Shown: positions 6,626 to 13,864 of the stretch, piece after piece | How positions within the stretch are numbered: the stretch's first letter is position 1 | Layout of the letters: every line of letters begins with the position of its first letter | The notes under the pieces: model-generated | What the model was told of the DNA's origin: nothing | Seen by the model: only the letters and a program-made list of their open reading frames with translations | Database searches by the model: none | Program-made: the position numbers and the translations under genes | Assembly: GCA_031275035.1 (NCBI GenBank) | Contig: JAISPH010000024.1 | Location: 1-42,238 of the forward strand | Source of the DNA: Treponema sp. | Lineage (GTDB): Bacteria; Spirochaetota; Spirochaetia; Treponematales; Breznakiellaceae | Direction: 5' to 3' | Length of the DNA stretch: 42,238 nucleotides

Positions 6626-7570
6626 ATGAAACGAATGGTTCTTTTTGTCTGCATCCTGGTATCCCTTGCCATGGCCCTGGAGGCCGGAGGCCGGAAAGAC
6701 ACGGCACAGACAGGGAAAATAAATGTGGTCGCCACGATTTTCCCGCCCTATGATTTTGTCCGTGAAATTGCCGGAGACAGGGTCAACCTTACCATGCTGC
6801 TTCCCCCCGGAGCGGAAAGCCACTCCTTCGAACCGACCCCTCAGGATATTATCAAAGTACAAAACTGCGACATCTTTGTCTATGTCGGCGGCGAATCCGA
6901 CGCATGGGTGGAACGGATTCTCGAATCGATGAATACGGACCGCATGGAAATTATCACCCTTATGGACTGCGTGGAAGTGGTGGAAGAACTGATAGTCGAA
7001 GGGATGGAGGAGGAGGAAGAAGAGGAAGAAGCCGAAGGGCCTGAATACGACGAGCATGTCTGGACTTCTCCCCAGAACGCAAAGCTCATTGTACAAAAAA
7101 TCGCCGGGGTTCTTAAACAGCGGGATGCGCCCAATGCGGCGGCGTATGAGCAAAATACCGCATCCTATCTGGCCAAGTTAACTGACCTGGACGCTTCCTT
7201 TCGGAATGTGGTAAACGGCGCAAAACGGAAAACCCTTATATTCGGCGACCGTTTCCCCTTCCGGTATTTTGCCGACGCCTACGGCCTCAGTTACTTTGCC
7301 GCATTCCCCGGCTGTTCCACCGAAACCGAATGCAGCGCCGCCACCATAGCTTTCCTGGTCAACAAGGTCAGGGCAGAAAAGATCCCCGTGGTTTTTCACA
7401 TTGAACTTTCCAACGAAAAAATCACCGACACTATCTGCGAAGAAACGGGAGCAAAGAAACTGCTGCTCCATGCGGTCCATAACGTGTCCAAACGGGATTT
7501 TGACCAGGGAGCAAACTATTACGGCCTGATGTCCCGGAATGTACAAAACCTAAAGGAGGCCCTTTACTGA
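6626..7570 (+). CDS. znuA: ZnuA-like periplasmic zinc-binding protein
   Basis: A 314-residue cluster A-I solute-binding protein for zinc or manganese uptake. Residues 1-20 are a signal peptide (MKRMVLFVCILVSLAMALEA) with no lipobox cysteine. Candidate metal ligands are His66 in ESHSFEPTP, His144 in YDEHVWTSP and His258 in VFHIELSNEK. The usual acidic/His loop is present as eight consecutive glutamates (128-135). The second lobe has GDRFPFRYFADAYGL, where classical ZnuA proteins carry a third histidine, as in a Firmicute-type subfamily that ends with HNVSKRDF. The ATG at 6626 follows AAAGGAG. No permease or ATPase gene follows; intergenic repeats do. Symbol is by family. Confidence 0.88.
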   Translation: MKRMVLFVCILVSLAMALEAGGRKDTAQTGKINVVATIFPPYDFVREIAGDRVNLTMLLPPGAESHSFEPTPQDIIKVQNCDIFVYVGGESDAWVERILESMNTDRMEIITLMDCVEVVEELIVEGMEEEEEEEEAEGPEYDEHVWTSPQNAKLIVQKIAGVLKQRDAPNAAAYEQNTASYLAKLTDLDASFRNVVNGAKRKTLIFGDRFPFRYFADAYGLSYFAAFPGCSTETECSAATIAFLVNKVRAEKIPVVFHIELSNEKITDTICEETGAKKLLLHAVHNVSKRDFDQGANYYGLMSRNVQNLKEALY

Positions 7571-7580
7571 AAAAAGGGGC
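7560..7580 (+). terminator. Hairpin spanning the znuA stop codon
   Basis: CCCTTT (7560-7565) pairs with AAAGGG (7573-7578), with the TGA in the loop. Further hairpins follow directly. There is no U tract, so the terminator role is uncertain. Confidence 0.35.
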
Positions 7581-7627
7581 TGTCCAGGAAGTGCGGACTA
7601 AAGTCCGAGCTTATTTCCCGGACAGCC
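7578..7627. repeat. Nested stem-loop
   Basis: Outer arms GGCTGTCC (7578-7585) and GGACAGCC (7620-7627) enclose CGGACT (7594-7599) / AGTCCG (7602-7607). The inner hairpin resembles the CGGAC-GAAA-GTCCG hairpin at 13649-13662. Confidence 0.55.
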
Positions 7628-7640
7628 TCCGCATTAAAGA

Positions 7641-7678
7641 CGCTGTCCGGACAAGTTTTTCAAACCTTTCGGACAGCG
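7641..7678. repeat. Inverted repeat, 9-bp arms
   Basis: CGCTGTCCG (7641-7649) and CGGACAGCG (7670-7678). The arms share CTGTCC with the preceding structure, so alternative pairings between the two are possible. Confidence 0.5.
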
Positions 7679-7880
7679 CCGTTTCAGCGGCTGAATTTCA
7701 AAAACACCGTATCCGTAAAAGACCCGCCGGCCCGTCATTTACAAAATACCCTAAATATGCTATGTTAATCCCGTCTGTGGGGTACATACCTTGAGTCTTG
7801 CCCCTGTCGCCAACCAGTGTAAGCGGAGCGATGTAATCTGTAATAAGAGAAGCAGATAGATATAGTATGAACCCCGCATA

Positions 7881-7957
7881 CAATCCATCAGCCCTTTCAG
7901 GGCCGGCAATTAGCGGCAGGATCTATGTGCCGCTATTCATCGGCACGGAATTGTACC
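7881..7957 (-). repeat. 77-bp dispersed intergenic repeat, copy 1
   Basis: In reverse complement it matches 13788-13864 over 77 bp without gaps, 66 positions identical by my hand alignment. The core GCCGGCCCTGAAAGGGCTGA recurs with one change at 12547-12573. It contains the small hairpin GCCCT-GAA-AGGGC. Confidence 0.7.
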
Positions 7958-8042
7958 TTGCAGAACGAAGATACCGGCAGGCAAGCTTGCTTCGAGCTTG
8001 CTCCTGGATTTTTCATTGGGAAGATTAAAAAAGGAGGAGCCC

Positions 8043-9071
8043 GTGGCCGGTAGAACGGATATTTCTGAGAAACCCATCAGTACGGCCTATCGTCTCCTGG
8101 CGCTTATAATCAGGCTGCTGGGTCTTAAAAAAACGTTCAGCCTCGATGAAGCCGGCCTCGATGCGTATTTTAAAAAAACACTGGATAAACGGAAAACCGC
8201 CCCGCCGGCTTTTATGTACCGGAAAACGCAGGTCCGGGAATGGATACTTGACGGCAGACCCTGTTATATCATCACCCCCAAAAAGGGCGCCAGCCCTTCA
8301 AAAACGGTACTCTTTTTCCACGGCGGCGGAATGATCATGGAGGCTCATGTCATCCACTGGATCGTAATAGCCAAGCTGGCAAGACGGCTCGAAGCGGCAG
8401 TATGGGTTCCCGCCTATCCTCTGGCGCCGGGTCATGATTTTAAGGAAGTTACGGAAATGCTTTTCCGGGTCTACGGGAAGATGCGGGAAGAGCATCCCGG
8501 TTCGGAATTCAGCATCCTGGGAGATTCCGCCGGGGGAACCCTGGCCCTGATGCTTTGCCATCACATCAAAGCCCTGGGTATGCCGATGCCGGAAAAACTG
8601 ATCCTGGTTTCCCCCGGAGCGTTTATACGGAAAGACAGCCGGACAATCCGGGACGAAATGGACCGTATTCTGCCCCGGGATCCTTTTCTTTCACCAAAAT
8701 TGATGGATGTAATGATTCCTCTGATGGGAATCGATCCGGACCGCGGTACTTACTTTGATCTGCCCATGGAGGGGGATTTCTCGGGCTTCCCCGAAACGCA
8801 TGTTTTTTTCGGTACCAATGAAATATTTTTTGCCCTGGTTCCGGCCTTTACCGGCGGAATGAAAGCCGCCGGTGTTCCGCTCAAACTGTATATTGGGAAA
8901 GGGATGATGCACATCTGGCCCTATATGCCTGTTTCCCGGGAATGCCGGGAAGCGCTGAAAATAATCTTCGAGATTATCGGCGGCAGCCCGGAGCAGGCTG
9001 AACCCGGCAAAACCGCCGCCTGCCCGCCCGGAGGCGCAGGTCCTTTCCCGGAGACGGCTCCTACATCTTAA
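8043..9071 (+). CDS. HSL-family alpha/beta-hydrolase (carboxylesterase)
   Basis: A 342-residue cytoplasmic esterase of the hormone-sensitive-lipase (alpha/beta-hydrolase fold-3) family, hydrolysing short acyl esters. It shows the oxyanion motif HGGG (93-96), the nucleophile Ser162 in GDSAGG and the catalytic His290 in MMHIWPYMP. The acid position reads GTNEIFF, so Glu260 stands where Asp is usual. The start is the GTG at 8043, placed just after AAGGAGGAG; the longer in-frame TTG at 7998 lacks such a site. The last residues after about 315 are a Pro/Gly-rich tail. The stop overlaps the convergent chemoreceptor gene by 11 bp. Confidence 0.87.
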   Translation: MAGRTDISEKPISTAYRLLALIIRLLGLKKTFSLDEAGLDAYFKKTLDKRKTAPPAFMYRKTQVREWILDGRPCYIITPKKGASPSKTVLFFHGGGMIMEAHVIHWIVIAKLARRLEAAVWVPAYPLAPGHDFKEVTEMLFRVYGKMREEHPGSEFSILGDSAGGTLALMLCHHIKALGMPMPEKLILVSPGAFIRKDSRTIRDEMDRILPRDPFLSPKLMDVMIPLMGIDPDRGTYFDLPMEGDFSGFPETHVFFGTNEIFFALVPAFTGGMKAAGVPLKLYIGKGMMHIWPYMPVSRECREALKIIFEIIGGSPEQAEPGKTAACPPGGAGPFPETAPTS

Positions 9072-10908
9072 ACCGGGTTATCGCCTTGTAAAGCGAGGTC
9101 ATTCCCTCGCTGTTTTGGCCGACCGTTTCGTGGGCCGTCTGGGCGGATTCCGTTACCTGGGTTACCTGGGCGGCAATGCCGGCGATCTCCTGGTGCATGG
9201 TAACGCTCATCTCCGCAAGTTTCTCCGCGGCGCCGATAGACTGATCGGACTCGGCCTTTATTTTTTCCGCTCCGCTTTGCACCTGTTCGGTTATCCCGTT
9301 TATCCGCTCCAGGCTTTCCAGGATCATTACCGAACCCTGGGATTGTTCTTCCATGGCGCTCCTTAATTCGGTAACCAGGACGTTGATCGACTGAACCAGG
9401 GAATTGGTCTCTTCAAAGGACCCCTCTATAAAACCCGCTATTTTGGCGATATCGTTTATCCTCCCCCTGATGGCCTTTAGGGTCTGGTTTGAATTTTTGG
9501 CCTGTTCCGCGGTGGTCTCCGAAAGTTTCCGTATTTCATCGGCAACAACCGCAAAACCCCGGCCCGCATCTCCCGCATGGGCCGCTTCGATGGCGGCGTT
9601 CATGGCCAGAAGGTTGGTTTGGGCCGCCACCGATGCAATAACCTTATTCATCTCAACAAGGGTGTTGGAATCGGTCTCCACCTGTTTGACCGTTTCGGTG
9701 GATCTGGTGATATGACTGTGTTCCGCATCGGAACTTTCCAGCAGGCGGTTCAAATGATCCCCCAGGGTAACGGTACGTTTTTCGATGGATGAGATATTCG
9801 CGGTCATCTCTTCTATGGCGGAGGATGAAATATTCAGCTGATCCCGCTGTTCCCGGATAACACCGCCCAGGGCGGTAAGCTCTCCGTCAATGCCGGCAAT
9901 TTCCTGTTTTACCTGTCCCGTCTCTTCCCTCACCTGCCCGTCGAGATTCTGCAGGCTTCGGATCGAACCGTTTATTTCCACCGCCGCCCGGGAGGTATTG
10001 TTGATCGCCCGGTTTAGATCTTCATTGTTGGATTTCATCGCCTCAAAGGAACGGATTATGTTTTCCACAAGACCCCGGAGATTTTCCGTCATGCGGAGAA
10101 ATGAATTCTGCAGTTCCGCTATTTCATCGCGTCCGGTTACGGTAAGCTGTGCGGACAGATCCCCCGACGCAAGCTGCTCCGCCACCTGGACGGTTTCGTT
10201 CAGGGGCATCGTAACGGACCGGAACGTAAATACGCAGAGGGGAATCAGTATGACGACCGTAAAGGCCAAAACGCTGATAATAACAATGATCATCAGGGAG
10301 CGGACCGAAGCGGCCATAAGCTGTTCCACTTCGGCCTTGTGGGCGTCAATATTATCAACATAAATGCCCGTGGATATCCAGATATCCGTACCGGGAATAT
10401 ACTCTACATAGGCCAGTTTGGGGGCGTTTTCCATGGAGGGCGGTTTGGGAAAAACAAAGGAAACGAAGCCGCCCCCTTTTTGGGCATTTTCATAAAGTTC
10501 CCGCACATAGTAGACCCCGTTTGCGTCGGCGGTCTGCCCCAGATCCTCTCCCTCCCGCTGGGGCAGAGTGGGATGCATAAAAATCACCGTACCGATATAG
10601 GTATAGTAATAGCCGGATTTGTCTTCCTCAAAACGGTAATCCTTGATGTAAGAACTGATAATGTCATGCTGTTCCTGCCGGTCTGTTGTACCGGCCAGGG
10701 CCTTACTCAGGGCTATGGCCATGGTTTGGGTGCCAAGCTTGATCTTTTCCTGCTGCCCCTCAAGCATCACCGCTTCCGCATCGTTTATGCCCAGGTCCTT
10801 GATGCTGTGAGCGGTAAAATAGATAGCCGCCGCCAGGCCAATAATCGAAAGTCCCAGCACCCCTATAATAATAATTATCCGTGTGCCTATAGATATATTC
10901 CTCAGCAT
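9061..10908 (-). CDS. Methyl-accepting chemotaxis protein with sCache domain
   Basis: A 615-residue transmembrane chemoreceptor that would feed CheA/CheW. Order: TM1 at about 8-30, a periplasmic single-Cache domain (FEEDKSGYYYTYIG through AYVEYIPGTDIWISTGIYVD, typical sCache_2 ending), TM2 at about 200-222, HAMP at about 223-275 and a long cytoplasmic signalling domain. The conserved hairpin tip is present: AAQTNLLAMNAAIEAAHAGD followed by AGRGFAVVADEIRKL. The start at 10908 (MLRNISIGTR) follows GGAGGGG; a longer reading lacks a ribosome-binding site. sCache_2 receptors often sense small organic acids; the ligand here is not known. Confidence 0.94.
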   Translation of the reverse strand: MLRNISIGTRIIIIIGVLGLSIIGLAAAIYFTAHSIKDLGINDAEAVMLEGQQEKIKLGTQTMAIALSKALAGTTDRQEQHDIISSYIKDYRFEEDKSGYYYTYIGTVIFMHPTLPQREGEDLGQTADANGVYYVRELYENAQKGGGFVSFVFPKPPSMENAPKLAYVEYIPGTDIWISTGIYVDNIDAHKAEVEQLMAASVRSLMIIVIISVLAFTVVILIPLCVFTFRSVTMPLNETVQVAEQLASGDLSAQLTVTGRDEIAELQNSFLRMTENLRGLVENIIRSFEAMKSNNEDLNRAINNTSRAAVEINGSIRSLQNLDGQVREETGQVKQEIAGIDGELTALGGVIREQRDQLNISSSAIEEMTANISSIEKRTVTLGDHLNRLLESSDAEHSHITRSTETVKQVETDSNTLVEMNKVIASVAAQTNLLAMNAAIEAAHAGDAGRGFAVVADEIRKLSETTAEQAKNSNQTLKAIRGRINDIAKIAGFIEGSFEETNSLVQSINVLVTELRSAMEEQSQGSVMILESLERINGITEQVQSGAEKIKAESDQSIGAAEKLAEMSVTMHQEIAGIAAQVTQVTESAQTAHETVGQNSEGMTSLYKAITRFKM

Positions 10909-11050
10909 GAGCCCCTCCGGTTTTGCCGCGCCATACCTATTAGCGATACAAAACATTCACGCCGCTGTCAAGGGGCCGAAAGCCGGCTTCAGCCAGAGAC
11001 CGATGGCAGGAAACTGCAATGTGTGGTATCCTGCCGGGAGTGGAGGTTCT

Positions 11051-12505
11051 ATGATCCCCTTCCTGATCTGTCTTGCCGCCGTTATCGTACTTATACTCCC
11101 GGACATCGGCAAAAAAATTAACCTGCTTCGCCCCCTGCCCTTGACCATCGGGCTTTTGGCCGCCCTTAATGTAATACTTTTGGGTTACTGCTTTTATACG
11201 CTCGATCCCGCATCGCTGCCAAAAAGTTCCAGGATCGCCGTTTTTATTCCGGCGGGGCTGCTTGTTTTTTATTTCTGGATACGGCTTAACGTGTTTCCCT
11301 TCAGGACCGGAAAAAAACGCCGGCCTCCTGGCATACCGGTAAAAACCCGCCTTCAAATTATGATGGGGGGCCGGTTCCTCTGTTATGCGGGACTATGGGC
11401 CTTGGCTTTGGAAATTTCTTTTTTAACGGTTACCTTCTTTCTTTTCCGGGGAGCGGCAATTCCCGTTCCGGTTTTTATCGCCAACGCTGTTTATGGAATC
11501 TCCTGCGCCTTCTTTATTTTATTTAACGGAATACTGCGGATCTTTTTTACTTCCCGGCGGCTTAGTATTTTCTGGCGTTTGGCGATGCTTTTGTTTATGT
11601 GGATTCCTCCGGTGAATCTTGTGGTTCTGCTCTACGCCTGCCGTCTTGTATACGAAGAATACGACTTTGCCCTCTACAAAGAAAACCTCCAATCAACAAG
11701 GGCTGATTCGGAACTTTGTAAAACCAGATACCCCCTGATACTGGTCCATGGGGTGCTGTTCCGGGATCTGAAATATTTTAATTACTGGGGCCGGATTCCG
11801 CGGGAGCTTATCCGCAACGGGGCAAAGATCTACTATGGAAACCAGGAAGCCGTGGGAACCATTGCCTCCAATGCCGAAGATATACGGAACGCCATTCTTG
11901 CCGTGCTGGAGGAAACGGGAGCGGAAAAGGTAAACATTATCGCCCATTCCAAGGGGGGCCTTGACGCCCGTTATGCCATAAGCAGGCTGGGGATGGAAAG
12001 CAAGGTCGCTTCGCTGACCACAATCAGCACCCCTCACCGCGGCTGCCGTTTTGTGGACAGGGCCTGCCGTCTCCCGGAAGGACTTTACCGGGGGGTCGCG
12101 AAATTCTTTGACAATACTTTCCGCAGGCTGGGAGACAAACGGCCCGATTTTTATACCGCAACCCGGCAGTTCGCCACCGCCGACAGCGAGGCCTTTAATC
12201 TGAATACCCCCGATGTTCCCGGGGTATACTATCAAAGCTACATGACCAAAATGAAAAGCGCCGCAGGCGATCCGATGCTGGCTCTGCCCTGGATTATGAT
12301 CAAGGCCCTGGAGGGGGATAACGACGGCCTGGTAAGCACCGGTTCCGCGGTCTGGGGGGAATTTCAGGGGGTCCTGAAACCGGGCGGCCGCCGGGGAATT
12401 TCCCACGGCGACATTATAGATTTGAAGCGGGCCGATTATAAGGGCTTTGATGTTATTGAAACCTATATCGGCATTGTAGCCGCCCTGAAGGAGAAGGGGT
12501 TCTAG
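11051..12505 (+). CDS. Membrane-anchored triacylglycerol lipase-like hydrolase
   Basis: A 484-residue two-part protein. Residues 1 to about 200 carry roughly six hydrophobic segments (about 1-17, 29-50, 61-82, 108-133, 137-165, 175-200). Residues from about 227 are an alpha/beta-hydrolase with LILVHGV for the oxyanion hole, nucleophile Ser300 in AHSKGG, STPHRG, Asp425 in EGDNDGLVS and His452 in ISHGDI: a complete triad. SKGG-type lipases of this sort act on acylglycerols or phospholipids; substrate and topology are unproven. The ATG at 11051 follows GGAGG at good spacing; an upstream in-frame start adds 56 residues of poor quality. It is divergent from the chemoreceptor gene, separated by 142 bp. 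Confidence 0.82.
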   Translation: MIPFLICLAAVIVLILPDIGKKINLLRPLPLTIGLLAALNVILLGYCFYTLDPASLPKSSRIAVFIPAGLLVFYFWIRLNVFPFRTGKKRRPPGIPVKTRLQIMMGGRFLCYAGLWALALEISFLTVTFFLFRGAAIPVPVFIANAVYGISCAFFILFNGILRIFFTSRRLSIFWRLAMLLFMWIPPVNLVVLLYACRLVYEEYDFALYKENLQSTRADSELCKTRYPLILVHGVLFRDLKYFNYWGRIPRELIRNGAKIYYGNQEAVGTIASNAEDIRNAILAVLEETGAEKVNIIAHSKGGLDARYAISRLGMESKVASLTTISTPHRGCRFVDRACRLPEGLYRGVAKFFDNTFRRLGDKRPDFYTATRQFATADSEAFNLNTPDVPGVYYQSYMTKMKSAAGDPMLALPWIMIKALEGDNDGLVSTGSAVWGEFQGVLKPGGRRGISHGDIIDLKRADYKGFDVIETYIGIVAALKEKGF

Positions 12506-12546
12506 CCCGGACCGGCCCTTCTTCAAATTTTCCCTGCCCCGCATCG

Positions 12547-12573
12547 GCCGGCCCTGAAAAGGCTGATGGATTG
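12547..12573 (+). repeat. Partial copy of the 77-bp dispersed repeat
   Basis: 27 bp corresponding to the right end of the 77-bp repeat (13838-13864 and 7881-7907), differing by one base from copy 1 (GAAAAGG against GAAAGGG) and by two from copy 2. Confidence 0.6.
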
Positions 12574-12723
12574 TACGCCCTTAAACGGCTGATAGACACC
12601 GTTCCGGGGATCGTCGATAAATTGAGCGGCCTCCTCTTCTCCGAAGAAAATACGGAAAGATTTTTTTGTATTATCGAGGTATGTACACGAAACCCCCCGG
12701 CAAAACGCAGCCTAAAGGCTTAA
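12571..12723 (+). pseudogene. Possible small ORF or gene remnant
   Basis: Starting from TTG immediately at the end of the repeat copy, 50 codons read LYALKRLIDTVPGIVDKLSG and LLFSEENTERFFCIIEVCTR before a TAA. The composition looks protein-like, but there is no ATG or ribosome-binding site and I do not recognise a family. It may be the tail of a gene cut by the repeat. Confidence 0.25.
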
Positions 12724-12755
12724 ACCGGATGCGCTGCCTGTCTCCGGCCGCATAC

Positions 12756-12783
12756 TTGACCAGGCTTTCTTATAGGGTATAAT
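12756..12783 (+). promoter_or_regulatory. ahpC promoter
   Basis: TTGACC (12756-12761), 16-bp spacer, TATAAT (12778-12783). The -10 abuts a 10-bp-arm palindrome covering the start site. Confidence 0.7.
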
Positions 12784-12804
12784 ATGATAAACTGGTTTAT
12801 CATA
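12783..12804. promoter_or_regulatory. Palindromic operator at the ahpC start site
   Basis: TATGATAAAC (12783-12792) and GTTTATCATA (12795-12804), perfect arms with a 2-bp centre, covering roughly +1 to +15. An AT-rich palindrome here fits a peroxide- or redox-responsive repressor such as PerR, but the sequence is not the standard PerR box and differs from the Fur-type site at 5634. Confidence 0.6.
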
Positions 12805-12843
12805 ATCTGTAAAATACCGCTTATGGCAGGAAAGGAGAAAATC

Positions 12844-13407
12844 ATGTCTATGATTTATAAAGAAGTCGGCGATTTTTCTGTGGAAGCTTTTCACGAGCAT
12901 ACATTCAAAACGGTAACCAAGGCCGATATCCTTGGCAAATGGAATGTCTTTTTCTTTTACCCGGCGGACTTTACCTTCGTCTGTCCCACCGAGTTGGAGG
13001 ATCTGGCGGAGAAGTACAATGATTTTAAGGCTATCGGCTGCGAGGTCTATTCAATCTCCTGTGACACCCAGTTTGTCCATAAGGCCTGGTACGATATGTC
13101 CAGAACCATTCAAAAGATCCGCTATCCCATGCTGGCCGATCCTACCGGCGTCCTGGCCCGGGATTTTGGGGTACTGATTGAAGACAAGGGCCTGGCCGAA
13201 CGGGGGGATTTTATTCTGAATCCCGAAGGAAAAATCGTAGCCTATGAGCTTGTAGCCGGCAATATAGGACGCAATGCGGAAGAGATCTTCCGCCGGGTAC
13301 AGGCGTCACAGTTTGTCGCAGAACACGGCGATCAGGTCTGTCCCGCCAGGTGGAAGCCCGGCGCCGGAACGCTGATCCCCAGTCTTGATCTTGTAGGACA
13401 ATTGTAA
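12844..13407 (+). CDS. ahpC: Alkyl hydroperoxide reductase AhpC (typical 2-Cys peroxiredoxin)
   Basis: A 187-residue cytoplasmic peroxiredoxin reducing H2O2, organic peroxides and peroxynitrite. Peroxidatic Cys47 lies in FTFVCPTE and resolving Cys166 in GDQVCPARW, the AhpC arrangement, and the length is that of the family. The ATG at 12844 follows AAAGGAG; an in-frame ATG 60 bp upstream overlaps the operator and is unlikely. No ahpF or thioredoxin reductase is adjacent, so the electron donor is elsewhere. The promoter has a palindromic operator, implying stress-inducible expression. Confidence 0.96.
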   Translation: MSMIYKEVGDFSVEAFHEHTFKTVTKADILGKWNVFFFYPADFTFVCPTELEDLAEKYNDFKAIGCEVYSISCDTQFVHKAWYDMSRTIQKIRYPMLADPTGVLARDFGVLIEDKGLAERGDFILNPEGKIVAYELVAGNIGRNAEEIFRRVQASQFVAEHGDQVCPARWKPGAGTLIPSLDLVGQL

Positions 13408-13472
13408 GCTGCGCCCCGCGGGGTCATGCCCCCGCCTGGTTCACTGCTCCGGCGTACCGTTCCCGCATCCGG

Positions 13473-13503
13473 CCGCAGCGGCCCGGTCTTTTGCCGGCTG
13501 CGG
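13473..13503 (+). terminator. GC-rich hairpin after ahpC
   Basis: CCGCAGC (13473-13479) pairs with GCTGCGG (13497-13503), with a partially paired loop containing TCTTTT. It sits 66 bp past the ahpC stop without a clean U tract, so terminator function is uncertain. Confidence 0.3.
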
Positions 13504-13600
13504 ATGTCTTCTTCCACAAGCCGCCCCCGGTTAAATAGAGTTGTTCAGAAACTGAAGTTTCTGCCGAGCCAAGGTTCGCCAACAACCGCTTAAAAACAAA

Positions 13601-13633
13601 AAAACGTGGATTTCTTAATGAAATCCACGTTTT
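13601..13633. terminator. Bidirectional intrinsic terminator
   Basis: A perfect 14-bp stem (arms 13601-13614 and 13620-13633, core AACGTGGATTTC / GAAATCCACGTT) with loop TTAAT, preceded by an A-rich run and ending in TTTT. It is the clearest terminator in the window and would stop transcription from either side. Confidence 0.75.
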
Positions 13634-13640
13634 CTGGGAG

Positions 13641-13690
13641 ACTTGTGTCGGACGAAAGTCCGCGATAACCAACCGGGTTATCGAACAAGT
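13641..13690. ncRNA. Candidate three-way-junction RNA element
   Basis: Outer arms ACTTGT (13641-13646) / ACAAGT (13685-13690) enclose two hairpins: CGGAC-GAAA-GTCCG (13649-13662, a GNRA tetraloop) and CGATAACC (13663-13670) / GGTTATCG (13676-13683). Nothing shows that it is transcribed. Confidence 0.4.
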
Positions 13691-13692
13691 CC

Positions 13693-13730
13693 AATGAAGA
13701 ACCCAAGAGCAAGCTCCGGGGCATGGACCC
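13693..13730 (+). repeat. Dispersed repeat C, copy 1
   Basis: Begins AATGAAGAACCCA and ends ATGGACCC; recurs at 41570-41607 with three substitutions by eye. Contains the palindrome GAGCAAGCTC. Confidence 0.65.
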
Positions 13731-13731
13731 G

Positions 13732-13790
13732 GCCTTCCAATCAACCAACCCCGCCGCAGAGCGGACGGGGCATGGCTGGTTCTGGAAGGC
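13732..13790. repeat. Long imperfect stem-loop
   Basis: GCCTTCCA (13732-13739) / TGGAAGGC (13783-13790), then AACCA (13743-13747) / TGGTT (13777-13781), then CCCCGCCGC / GCGGaCGGGG around the loop AGA (13749-13770). Confidence 0.55.
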
Positions 13791-13864
13791 ACAATTCCGT
13801 TCCGCTGAATAGCGGCACATGAATCTTACCATCAATTGCCGGCCCTGAAAGGGCTGACGGATTG
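13788..13864 (+). repeat. 77-bp dispersed intergenic repeat, copy 2
   Basis: Same length as the minus-strand copy at 7881-7957 and identical at 66 of 77 positions by hand alignment. Begins GGCACAATTCCGT and ends GGGCTGACGGATTG. Confidence 0.7.

Larger units (their letters stand above)
7571..8042. other. Gene-free stretch of hairpins and dispersed repeats
   Basis: No convincing gene in 472 bp. It contains two stem structures (7578-7627 and 7641-7678), a minus-strand copy of the GGGTATGTACCCC-type repeat (about 7767-7795), a copy of a 77-bp dispersed repeat (7881-7957) and GC-rich palindromes leading into the esterase ribosome-binding site. The permease and ATPase expected after znuA are absent here. 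Confidence 0.65.
12506..12843. other. Gap between the lipase and ahpC
   Basis: Contains a partial dispersed repeat (12547-12573), a short open frame with protein-like composition (12571-12723), the palindromic AGCCTAAAGGCT and the ahpC promoter and operator. Nothing else recognised. Confidence 0.6.

Noticed and set aside
7698..7883. 61-codon minus-strand open frame after znuA
   Set aside because: Repeat-derived, with no start signal; the region is better explained by dispersed repeats.
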